A DNA stretch of 26,525 nt from SZAS-79 sp031376265 (GTDB lineage Bacteria > Pseudomonadota > Gammaproteobacteria > Burkholderiales > SG8-39). A model generated the notes under the pieces. That model saw only the letters and a program-made list of their open reading frames with translations. It ran no database searches and was not told the origin of the DNA. Below, piece by piece: positions 15,471-23,021 of the stretch (positions are counted from its first letter, which is position 1; the number at the start of each line of letters is the position of its first letter). The stretch spans positions 1-26,525 of the forward strand of contig JANMDK010000345.1 of the NCBI GenBank assembly GCA_031376265.1, written 5' to 3'. Both the position numbers and the translations under genes were made by a program.

Positions 15471-17302
15471 GCGATCGGGGGCGATTCGGCCACAAGGTCA
15501 GCACTTACGAGAGGCCAAACCAGCCTCTCCTGTGCGGCCGCAGCGGCCTGTGGAAAAAGCCCTGCTGGCAGGGGCCCGGCCCCGGCGGGCAGTGCGGCGG
15601 GCAGTCCGAATGCAATCCGGCCAAAATCGGGGACCGCTGGGAGTGCCGCAGGCCCAAGCGCGCCGGCGGAACCTGCGCCGAAGGCCCTCTCCCGGATGGA
15701 ACTTGCGCGCGCTGCGAGGCGCCATGCGCGCCGCGAAAAAGCGTCCGGACCCTGCGCGCGCACATTTCGGTCGTCGCCGCGCTCGCACTCTTCGTCGTCT
15801 TCCTGATCGGCATCGACCCGCGGGCCGGGATGCTCGTGAGTTCGGCGGCCCTCGACGCAGGCAACCTGACGAGCGTGCACGCCGGCTTTACACGCGACCA
15901 AGGGTGCTCGGCCTGCCACCAGAATCATTCCAAGGACGCCGGCTCCTGGCTTCTGGCAGCGTTCCGCTCGAACGATCCGAGCCCGGGGTGCGTGAGTTGC
16001 CATGACTTTACCGGCCCGGTAATGAAGGCGCACAACCGCGACCATCCAGGCAAGGAGGGGGCCCGGGAGATTTCATGCGCGGGGTGCCACACCGAGCACA
16101 AGGGCGCGGCGGTGAAAATCGCGCAAGTGCCGGATTTCGCCTGCGCCAATTGCCACCAGAAAACGTTCGACAACTTCGTCGCCAACCATCCGGCTTTTCC
16201 CAAGGGCTATCCGTATTCGAAACCGGGCACCATATTTTTCGACCACGCCAAGCACATCCGCGACTATTTCACCGACCCCAAGCGCACCAAGGGCGCCGAC
16301 CGGGATGCGAAATTCGCCGCGGTTGCCAAGTCGAAGTGCACCGTGTGCCACTCGGTCGAGAATGCGACCCGTGAAGTCAAGCCGATGGCATACGCCAAGA
16401 TTTGCGCCGGCTGCCACGACGGGCAGATCGCAAAACGCGAGCTCGTCCTGCTCGAGCCGGAGAAGGTGACGCCGGCAGCCTCCGTCCTCCTCGGGGTGGA
16501 AAAGGACGGGGATGAGGAGGCCAACAAGAAGCGCCTGGCCGGCCTGTGGACCTCGATGGCGCGCACCGGCACCGAAGCGCTTGCCGAATTAATGCCCCGC
16601 GCGGCCGACGGCGCGAAAACCCAGCCGCAAGAATCGTTGCTGGCGGGGCTCGGTGCGAACGTCGCGCGCGAAGCGGGAGCCGCGTGGTCCGCTGGGCGCG
16701 CGTTGACGCCTGTCGGCGCCAAGCCGGACGGTCCCGGCTGGGCTACCGGCGAAAGCTCGGAAGGAAATCCTGCGCTTTACTATCGGGCGACCGGGCATGC
16801 GGACCCCGTCCTGAAGGCCTGGATCGAAAACCTGAGAACCGCGCTGCAGAGCAAGGATTCCGGCAAGCGTGCGATTGCCAAGGCCGCGATGGATGATTTC
16901 CTCGACAGCCAGACCGGCCCGGGCGCGTGCGGCAAGTGCCATTCCTCCGCACTTCGCACGACAGCGACGGGCGGACAGGCCACTGCCTGGGGCTATTCGG
17001 GTTCCGATCCCCGGCCCCTTACTCGCTACACGCATGCCAAGCATCTCGGGCTGGTCGATCCGGATGCGGGATGCACGACATGCCACGCGATGAACCCGGC
17101 ATCGAAGTACCCGAAATACTTCACCGCCAAAGCTTCGGCGAAAGCGGTTTACGAGAGCGGCTTTTCGGACATTCGCAAGGAGACTTGTGTTGAGTGCCAT
17201 CGCGAGGGTCAGGTAAACTCGACGTGCCAGGGATGCCACTCGTATCACATGCCACACCGGTTCAACCTTGGGTTCCGGCAGAAGGGGGGAGCAACAAAAT
17301 GA
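15467..17302 (+). CDS. Membrane-anchored decaheme cytochrome c with Cys-rich cytosolic N-terminus
   Basis: The 611-residue protein has three parts. Residues 1-95 are soluble and hold nine Cys (23, 33, 43, 49, 60, 70, 80, 83, 87) with no CxxCH. A membrane helix follows at about 100-117 after Arg/Lys, placing the N-terminus inside the cell. The periplasmic part has ten haem motifs: 147, 175, 204, 226, 291, 313, 488, 536, 574 and 587 (first Cys). They fall into a group of six and a group of four, separated by a roughly 170-residue haem-free segment. Extra His in NHSK, FDHAKH and THAKH suit bis-His ligation. It overlaps its neighbours on both sides by 4 bp. The cytosolic Cys cluster may hold a metal or FeS centre; that is inference. 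Confidence 0.88.
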   Translation: MSDRGRFGHKVSTYERPNQPLLCGRSGLWKKPCWQGPGPGGQCGGQSECNPAKIGDRWECRRPKRAGGTCAEGPLPDGTCARCEAPCAPRKSVRTLRAHISVVAALALFVVFLIGIDPRAGMLVSSAALDAGNLTSVHAGFTRDQGCSACHQNHSKDAGSWLLAAFRSNDPSPGCVSCHDFTGPVMKAHNRDHPGKEGAREISCAGCHTEHKGAAVKIAQVPDFACANCHQKTFDNFVANHPAFPKGYPYSKPGTIFFDHAKHIRDYFTDPKRTKGADRDAKFAAVAKSKCTVCHSVENATREVKPMAYAKICAGCHDGQIAKRELVLLEPEKVTPAASVLLGVEKDGDEEANKKRLAGLWTSMARTGTEALAELMPRAADGAKTQPQESLLAGLGANVAREAGAAWSAGRALTPVGAKPDGPGWATGESSEGNPALYYRATGHADPVLKAWIENLRTALQSKDSGKRAIAKAAMDDFLDSQTGPGACGKCHSSALRTTATGGQATAWGYSGSDPRPLTRYTHAKHLGLVDPDAGCTTCHAMNPASKYPKYFTAKASAKAVYESGFSDIRKETCVECHREGQVNSTCQGCHSYHMPHRFNLGFRQKGGATK

Positions 17303-19095
17303 CCACGATGCCCGGAATGGAGCACTCGCCCGCGCGTTTATTGCGCCTGATATTGCAGGTGTGCATGGCCGTGTGCCTGATCTGCGTTTTCGCAGGCGAG
17401 GCCGGAGCGCAAAGGAAACCGCGCGCCGCCGCCGCGGCGGAGGGCGCTGACCCGCACGCAAAAGTCCTCGAGGACGATAAGTATCCCAGCGCGGGCAAGT
17501 GCAAGACCTGCCATGCGCAGATCTACGACGAGTGGCGCAGTTCGAACCATGCGTATGCCGGGATCTCGCCGATGTTTCACAAGTTCGAGCAGAAGATCAA
17601 CGAGCTCGCGCCCACGGTCGGCGCGTTCTGCGTCCGTTGCCACATGAGCGTCGGGACCGCGCAGGGCGAAGACCGCGCGATGCCGCTCTGGAAGCGCAGT
17701 CAGGTGTCGCGCGAAGGCGTCACCTGCATCAGCTGCCACCGCGTAAGCGAGGAATATTCGAAATCCAACGGCGAGCGCCGCATCGAGCCGGGCACCATCC
17801 ACGACCCGGTATACGGGCCTTTCGACGGCGATGGCGTTGCCGAAGTGGTCAACAACCCGGCCAAGTACCGCGTGGCCACCAACAACGAGGCACGCGGCAC
17901 CAAGATCCACAACAGCGCAATCAAATTCGAGCAGATTTCGAAGCCCGAGTTCTGCATGTCGTGCCATCAGGTGGCGGTCAACGTCGGCATCAAGCTCGAA
18001 GTCGTCTGGGACCAGTACCGAGCTTCGCCGGCGAGAAAGCAGGGCATCACCTGCCAGGATTGCCACATGGGCAAAACCCCCGGCAAACCCGATGGGTATG
18101 CAACGGGCCCGGCAGCGCGCATCGGTAACCAGACGGTCAACACGACCCGCAAGCACGCGAACCATGCCTTTTACGGCCCCGGCTATCCGATCGCCCATCC
18201 CGGCGTCTTTCCGCACAACGAGAACGCCGAGAAATGGGGCATGGAGGACTGGCTCAAGTTCGACTATCGCGCCAAGTGGGGCAGCGAGGAATTCGAGAAG
18301 GAAGTCACGGCCGGCAAGCGCAAGGTGAATTTCCCGGCCGCGTGGGCCGACTCGGCCGACCGCGCAAGCGCATGGGAAGTCGTGCAGGAGAATCTCGAGG
18401 CGATAGAGAAGAAGAAGGTCCAGCGCAAGCAGGTCATGGAAAATGGCTCGCGCATCGACGGCCCCTTCTTCGTTTCGGACCTCAAAGCCGGGCAGCCGCT
18501 GCAGTTCTCCTACAAGGTCACCAACACCGACCCGGGACACAACCTCCCCTCGGGTTCCCTCGGGGCGCAACCGGAAATCTGGCTGAATGTCGCGCTCGTC
18601 AGCCCGGAGGGCAAGCGAGTCTGGGAAAGCGGATACCTCGATTCCAACGGCGACATGGCGGACCTGCATTCGCTCGACGTGCGCGCGGGCAAGCTTGCGC
18701 ATGACGGGCAGCTGTTCAACCTGCAGACCAAGTTCCTGACCACGAACGTCAAGGGCACCGAGCGCGAAATGTACCTGCCGTTCAACTTCGACATCGACCA
18801 GATACCGTTCCTGCGCCCAGCGGCCCAGCCCGTTTCCGTCATGAACCATCCGCCCTTCGTGCGCATGGAACAGCGCTCCATCCCCCCGCTGGGCAGCAAG
18901 ATCGCAAAGTACAACGTTCCCGCAGCGCTAATCGCAACGCCCGGCAAGTACCGGCTGGCAGTGCGGCTGCGCAGTCGCGCCGAGCCGATCTACTTCATGC
19001 GGTTCGTCGGCGCCACGAGCGACATGGAGCGATCGATGAACGAGTGGATGCTCGACATCCATCCCTACAGCGTGGAATTCGAGGTGAAGAAGTGA
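17299..19095 (+). CDS. Periplasmic pentaheme cytochrome c, c554-like, with C-terminal beta-rich domain
   Basis: The 598-residue precursor starts at ATG 17299, which overlaps the previous stop in ATGA and follows the strong site AGGGGGGAG. The same frame is open back to 17194 but lies inside the upstream gene. The signal peptide ends near AGA/Q (35-38). Five haem motifs are present: CKTCH (68-72), CVRCH (111-115), CISCH (143-147), CMSCH (219-223) and CQDCH (252-256). The phrase GKCKTCHAQIYDEWRSSNHA matches the first haem site of cytochrome c554-type proteins, and HANHAFYGPGYP (about 286-297) supplies further His. Residues about 430-598 are haem-free and predicted beta-rich, as in larger multiheme oxidoreductases. 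It may be enzymatic rather than a pure carrier; the substrate is unknown. Confidence 0.86.
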   Translation: MTTMPGMEHSPARLLRLILQVCMAVCLICVFAGEAGAQRKPRAAAAAEGADPHAKVLEDDKYPSAGKCKTCHAQIYDEWRSSNHAYAGISPMFHKFEQKINELAPTVGAFCVRCHMSVGTAQGEDRAMPLWKRSQVSREGVTCISCHRVSEEYSKSNGERRIEPGTIHDPVYGPFDGDGVAEVVNNPAKYRVATNNEARGTKIHNSAIKFEQISKPEFCMSCHQVAVNVGIKLEVVWDQYRASPARKQGITCQDCHMGKTPGKPDGYATGPAARIGNQTVNTTRKHANHAFYGPGYPIAHPGVFPHNENAEKWGMEDWLKFDYRAKWGSEEFEKEVTAGKRKVNFPAAWADSADRASAWEVVQENLEAIEKKKVQRKQVMENGSRIDGPFFVSDLKAGQPLQFSYKVTNTDPGHNLPSGSLGAQPEIWLNVALVSPEGKRVWESGYLDSNGDMADLHSLDVRAGKLAHDGQLFNLQTKFLTTNVKGTEREMYLPFNFDIDQIPFLRPAAQPVSVMNHPPFVRMEQRSIPPLGSKIAKYNVPAALIATPGKYRLAVRLRSRAEPIYFMRFVGATSDMERSMNEWMLDIHPYSVEFEVKK

Positions 19096-20612
19096 GCGCC
19101 AGCACGCGGGGATTCGGCTGGCGCGCTGCTTGCGCTGCGATACTGCTCGCACCAATCGGGTTTCACGGCGCCCTTGCCTCGGACGACGGGGGCAAGCCTG
19201 TGATGTCGCCGGATGCGACCGCTGTCGAACACCGCGGCGACGCGTTCGGCAACGATCCCAAATACGAGGACAAGCCCTACAGCGACGAAGACCAGATCAA
19301 GATTTACGGCGGGAAGTTCCAGGTCCATACGCCGCGCCCGATGCTCGAGCTCGGCAGGCCGATCTACCAGAGCGGCCCGCTGCAGAAGTCAGGCACCGGC
19401 ATGGGCGAAAAGAACCCGGTTTCGCAAGCCTTCTCGATCTATGGCGACTGGCGTACTGCGGTCGCCCGCAACATCAACGGCGGCGCGCGCACAAGCACGC
19501 TGGCCACCCGACTCAACCTCGACGTCGACTACAGGTTCACCGCGACGGAACGCGTGCACGCTTTCTTCCGACCGCTAGACAACGTCGCCCAGTTCACGCG
19601 CTGCGAGTTCCAGAGCAACCGAACCCGCGACTGCACTGCCAAGGTCGACGTCAAGGCAGATGCGCTGTTTTTCGAAGGCGACCTGGCGGCGATGGTGGCG
19701 GGCTGGACCGGGACATACCAGAAGTTCGACCTGGCCTTCGCCGCCGGAAAGATGCCGCTCCTTTTCCAGAACGGCGTGTGGCTGGAGGACGCGATCACCG
19801 GGTTCGCCGCGACGCTTCCCGGCAAGAACAGCGCCGCGCTCGGCATCTCGAACATGGACATCACCTTCTTCACGGGGCAGGCGGACGTGAATGCGGGGGG
19901 CGTACGCGACCGGTTCGGCGCGCTGACGAAGAACCATGTCAAAGTCTACGGGGCCACCGCTTTCATCGAGGCGAACCAGGGCTTCTGGGAGGTCGGATAC
20001 GCCTACACCGATCCCCGCAACGAGTTGAGGGACCAGAACTACCACAACCTCGGCGTCGCATTCACGCGTCGTTACGGTGGATGGCTCTCGAACAGCGTGC
20101 GGCTGATCCATACGTATGGACAACGGCCGAACGCGCCGACGCCGGCCACGGCGAACGGCACACTGCTCCTCATCGAGAACTCGTTCGTGACCAGCCTGCC
20201 CTCTACGCTCGTCCCCTACCTCAACCTGTTTTTCGGGTCGGGCAATCCGCAATCCGTCGCGCGCGCAGTCGATGCGGGCGGCATCCTTAAGAATACCGGC
20301 ATCAACTTCGAAACCGATGGGCTGACCGGCTACCCGAAGATGAACGACACCGGCAACAACACCTACGGCGGCGCATTCGGCGTGCAGTATCTCTTTGCGC
20401 TCAACCAGCAGTTGGTCGTCGAAGTGGCCGCGACTCAGCCGCGTGGCGATGCCGCGAGCCGCACGCTGGTTGGCCGCGAGATCGGGCTGGGCGTTCGCTA
20501 CCAGCGCCCGCTGGACAAGGCCTGGATCGTGCGTTTCGACGCAATGGTGGCCGATCGCGCCAACGCCAAGGACCTGGCCGGTGTGCGGGTCGAACTGCGG
20601 CGCAAATTCTGA
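19092..20612 (+). CDS. Outer membrane beta-barrel protein of the multiheme cluster
   Basis: I place the start at GTG 19092, overlapping the previous stop in GTGA, with GAGGTGAAG just upstream. The 506-residue product then begins with a good signal peptide ending near ALA/SD. The mature N-terminus is a polar, acidic segment with DPKYEDKPYSDEDQIKIYGG. The remainder alternates polar and hydrophobic residues with aromatic girdles (RLNLDVDYRFTATERVHAFF, FWEVGYAYTD, FGVQYLFAL) and ends in VRVELRRKF, a terminal Phe typical of outer membrane barrels. It is too short for an MtrB-type 26-28-strand sheath and more like a porin of about 16-18 strands. It could house or dock a cytochrome, or pass the substrate. 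Two Cys (FTRCEFQSNRTRDC) lie close together. Confidence 0.8.
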   Translation: MSASTRGFGWRAACAAILLAPIGFHGALASDDGGKPVMSPDATAVEHRGDAFGNDPKYEDKPYSDEDQIKIYGGKFQVHTPRPMLELGRPIYQSGPLQKSGTGMGEKNPVSQAFSIYGDWRTAVARNINGGARTSTLATRLNLDVDYRFTATERVHAFFRPLDNVAQFTRCEFQSNRTRDCTAKVDVKADALFFEGDLAAMVAGWTGTYQKFDLAFAAGKMPLLFQNGVWLEDAITGFAATLPGKNSAALGISNMDITFFTGQADVNAGGVRDRFGALTKNHVKVYGATAFIEANQGFWEVGYAYTDPRNELRDQNYHNLGVAFTRRYGGWLSNSVRLIHTYGQRPNAPTPATANGTLLLIENSFVTSLPSTLVPYLNLFFGSGNPQSVARAVDAGGILKNTGINFETDGLTGYPKMNDTGNNTYGGAFGVQYLFALNQQLVVEVAATQPRGDAASRTLVGREIGLGVRYQRPLDKAWIVRFDAMVADRANAKDLAGVRVELRRKF

Positions 20613-20626
20613 TCCCCCTCTACTAG

Positions 20627-21898
20627 ATGTCAATCCTGGTCCATTCCTTCGCCCTGCTGGCCACGATCCTCATGATCGTGTACCTGGGATTCCTCATCCA
20701 GGGCGCCTACCGCCGGCAGGCGCGGATGACGCAGATGTACAGGAACGAAAGCGAAGTCCTCAAGGCGCGGCTGGACCTGCTGGCCGCGCCGCTGGCGCGG
20801 GTGTCCAGCGAAAAGTCGCTGGCCGCGTGGGCTGGATTTCGCAAGTTCCGCGTCGAAGGGAAGGTCCTCGAAGCGGAATCGTGCTGCTCCTTCTACCTCG
20901 CGCCGCATGACGGGCGCCCGCTGCCGCCCTACCTGCCGGGCCAATACCTCACGTTCAGGCTCCAGGTTCCCGGACAACAACGCGAACTCACCCGGTGTTA
21001 TTCCCTTTCGGACAGCCCGGATCACACGGACTATTACAGGGTCACCATCAAGCGCATCCCGCCGGCGCCGGGCGCGGCCGATGCGCCGCCCGGCGTGGTC
21101 TCGAGCCATTTTCACGATCGGGTGCAGGTCGGCGACATCCTCGACGTGAAGGCCCCCGGCGGGCACTTCCACCTCAATATAGAGAGCCGCACGCCCGTCG
21201 TCCTCATCGGCGGCGGCATAGGCGTCACGCCGGCACTTGCGATGCTCAACTATCTGGTTTCTGCGCCCGGCAAGCGCGAGGTGTGGTTCTTCTACGGCGT
21301 GCGCAACAGCCGCGAGCACATTCTGCGCGACTATCTGCGCGAAATTGCGAGCCAGCATCCACAGGTGCGGCTGGTCGTCTGCTATTCGGATCCCCTGCCC
21401 GGTGACGTAGCTAAGGAAGACTACGATTTTGCCGAGCGCGTCAGCGTCGATCTCATGAAGCGCCTGCTCGGCGTCAACAACTACGAGTACTACCTTTGCG
21501 GGCCGCCGCCGATGATGGCGTCGTTGACCGACGGCCTGTCCAAGTGGGGAGTGCCGGACGAGCGGATCCATTTCGAGGCGTTCGGCCCCGCGTCGGTCAA
21601 GAAAGTGGCAAAGCCCGAGACCGGCTCGACCGCAAAGGGCGGCGTCCAGGTCACCTTCGTGCGCTCGAACAAGACCCTGACCTGGACCGATTCAGCCGGA
21701 TCGCTCCTCGAGCTTGCGGAGGCGAACGGGATCCGCATCGACTCCGGCTGCCGGGCAGGCAGCTGTGGAACCTGCGTGACCGCCATCCGTGACGGCAAGG
21801 TCGAGTACCTGGGCGGGAAGGCTGATTTCGACATCGAGAAGGGCAGTTGCCTGGCCTGCGTCGCAGTGCCCGGCAGCGCCCTGAGCCTGGACGCATGA
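20627..21898 (+). CDS. Membrane-anchored FAD/NAD(P)/[2Fe-2S] oxidoreductase
   Basis: The 423-residue protein has an N-terminal membrane helix (about 5-24) followed by basic residues (YRRQAR), which puts the catalytic part in the cytosol. The ferredoxin-reductase module follows: FAD motif RCYSLSDS (123-130), nucleotide motif LIGGGIGVTP (193-202) and YYLCGPPPMM (288-297). The plant-type [2Fe-2S] domain at about 338-423 has CRAGSCGTC (375-383) and the fourth ligand in CLACVAVP (Cys411). The order FAD-NAD-ferredoxin resembles phenol and phthalate-type dioxygenase reductases, but no oxygenase is nearby. I infer that it exchanges electrons between NAD(P)H and the membrane or cytochrome components encoded upstream. 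It lies 14 bp after the barrel gene and 1 bp before the next. Confidence 0.9.
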   Translation: MSILVHSFALLATILMIVYLGFLIQGAYRRQARMTQMYRNESEVLKARLDLLAAPLARVSSEKSLAAWAGFRKFRVEGKVLEAESCCSFYLAPHDGRPLPPYLPGQYLTFRLQVPGQQRELTRCYSLSDSPDHTDYYRVTIKRIPPAPGAADAPPGVVSSHFHDRVQVGDILDVKAPGGHFHLNIESRTPVVLIGGGIGVTPALAMLNYLVSAPGKREVWFFYGVRNSREHILRDYLREIASQHPQVRLVVCYSDPLPGDVAKEDYDFAERVSVDLMKRLLGVNNYEYYLCGPPPMMASLTDGLSKWGVPDERIHFEAFGPASVKKVAKPETGSTAKGGVQVTFVRSNKTLTWTDSAGSLLELAEANGIRIDSGCRAGSCGTCVTAIRDGKVEYLGGKADFDIEKGSCLACVAVPGSALSLDA

Positions 21899-21899
21899 C

Positions 21900-22883
21900 A
21901 TGGCGCGGATGACCAACGCGCAAGGCCTGCTTTTCGCCGAAATCTTCATTGAAGAGGTTTCGGTGCAGGTGGCCTCCACAAACTCCACGAACACCTTAAA
22001 GGGCTGGTTCGGCACACAGCAGGTCGGTCAGGTCAAGTCGCTGATCACCAACACGGTCAACGAGCAGAAAGGCGTCGTGACGCATACGGTCGGCGATTCG
22101 ATCCTCAGCAGCTTTCCGGATGCCGGATTGGCACTCAGTGCTGCCCTCGGAATCCTGCGCCGAGTCGCCAGCGCGCAGACACCTGCCATGGGCTCGGTCG
22201 TCAAGGTTCGCATCGGACTTGCGTATGGCCCGGTCCGCGTTTTCGCAGGCAAGGTCTCCGGGGACTCGGTAACCGCCGCCGGCATCCTGCTCGAGAAGGC
22301 CCAGCCAAACGAAATCCTCGCCGACCAGGCCATTCGCGATGCGGTGGGATCGGCGCCGGATTTGAAGTTCGAAGCTTGCGGGGTGATCGACGGCATAACG
22401 GCGTACCGCGTAGTGTCCCTCGCGTCGAAGCCAGTTCCGCTGGCGGAGAACCCCACCGTCCCGGGACAACGTCTGGACCCGCCAGCGCCGAAAGCGCCGC
22501 CCCCCCCGCCCGCGGTCGAGGCCGCCGCCCCGAGATCCAAAGCGCGTTCCTCCGTGGTCCTCAAGTTCGCCGGCACCGTGCGCCGCTTCAGCCCCAGCGA
22601 GGGCGAGATCCTCATGGGTCGGGGCAAGGATGTGCACGTCAACATCCCGGTACTCCAGGTCTCGCGCAAGCACGCCAAGATCGTATGGGAGGAAAACGGC
22701 CTTCCCCACCTGGTCAACCTGAGCCAGAACGGCACCAGCGTGCGCTTCACCAAAACCGGGAAAGAGATGACGTGCACTGCCAAGCTCGCGCTCGAGGAGG
22801 ACGGCGAAATCGCGCTTTGCGGCGCGTTCAGCCAGGTAACCACGCCAGACGAGATCATCGCTTTCACCTTGTCCTCGGCCTAG
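21900..22883 (+). CDS. Degenerate class III nucleotidyl cyclase-like domain fused to an FHA domain
   Basis: Residues about 8-175 of this 327-residue protein follow the class III adenylate/guanylate cyclase fold (LLFAEIFIEE, THTVGDSILSSFPDAGLAL, VRIGLAYGPV, then a helix and EILADQAI). Catalytic positions are altered. The first metal Asp is Glu (FAEI), while the second (GD at 65-66) is kept. The usual VNxAARL carrying the transition-state Asn and Arg reads VTAAGILL. Activity is therefore doubtful and ligand binding is possible. A Pro-rich linker (about 177-212) leads to an FHA domain (about 216-325) with the phosphothreonine-binding residues MGRGKD (239-244), SRKHA (255-259) and QNGTS (276-280). 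The gene starts 1 bp after the reductase stop. I infer a signalling component tied to the electron-transfer cluster. Confidence 0.82.
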   Translation: MARMTNAQGLLFAEIFIEEVSVQVASTNSTNTLKGWFGTQQVGQVKSLITNTVNEQKGVVTHTVGDSILSSFPDAGLALSAALGILRRVASAQTPAMGSVVKVRIGLAYGPVRVFAGKVSGDSVTAAGILLEKAQPNEILADQAIRDAVGSAPDLKFEACGVIDGITAYRVVSLASKPVPLAENPTVPGQRLDPPAPKAPPPPPAVEAAAPRSKARSSVVLKFAGTVRRFSPSEGEILMGRGKDVHVNIPVLQVSRKHAKIVWEENGLPHLVNLSQNGTSVRFTKTGKEMTCTAKLALEEDGEIALCGAFSQVTTPDEIIAFTLSSA

Positions 22884-23021
22884 GGCGCCCCTCGGCGACG
22901 ATTACAGCCGGATCCACCCGGCGCGCATTAGGCGGGCAGTAGCGATACACTGCGGTGGCTGCGGAAGGAAGTGCCCACTGTCTCGGGGGGGAATCGCTGG
23001 CGGAGCTGCGCAGATAAGACG

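Noticed and set aside
11879..21898. Assigning the cluster to the Mtr, Nrf or hydroxylamine oxidation pathways
   Set aside because: The barrel is too short for MtrB, there is no NrfA-type CxxCK haem site or NrfD, and no octaheme hydroxylamine dehydrogenase is present.
22971..23021. Upstream GTG start for the second FHA gene
   Set aside because: The extra 17 residues add nothing recognisable, and the FHA domain begins directly after ATG 23022; the GTG remains possible because GGAAGGAA lies just before it.
22884..23021. Terminator or promoter in the gap between the two FHA genes
   Set aside because: A short GCCGG/CCGGC inverted repeat is present without a T-tract, and no -35/-10 pair with acceptable spacing was found.
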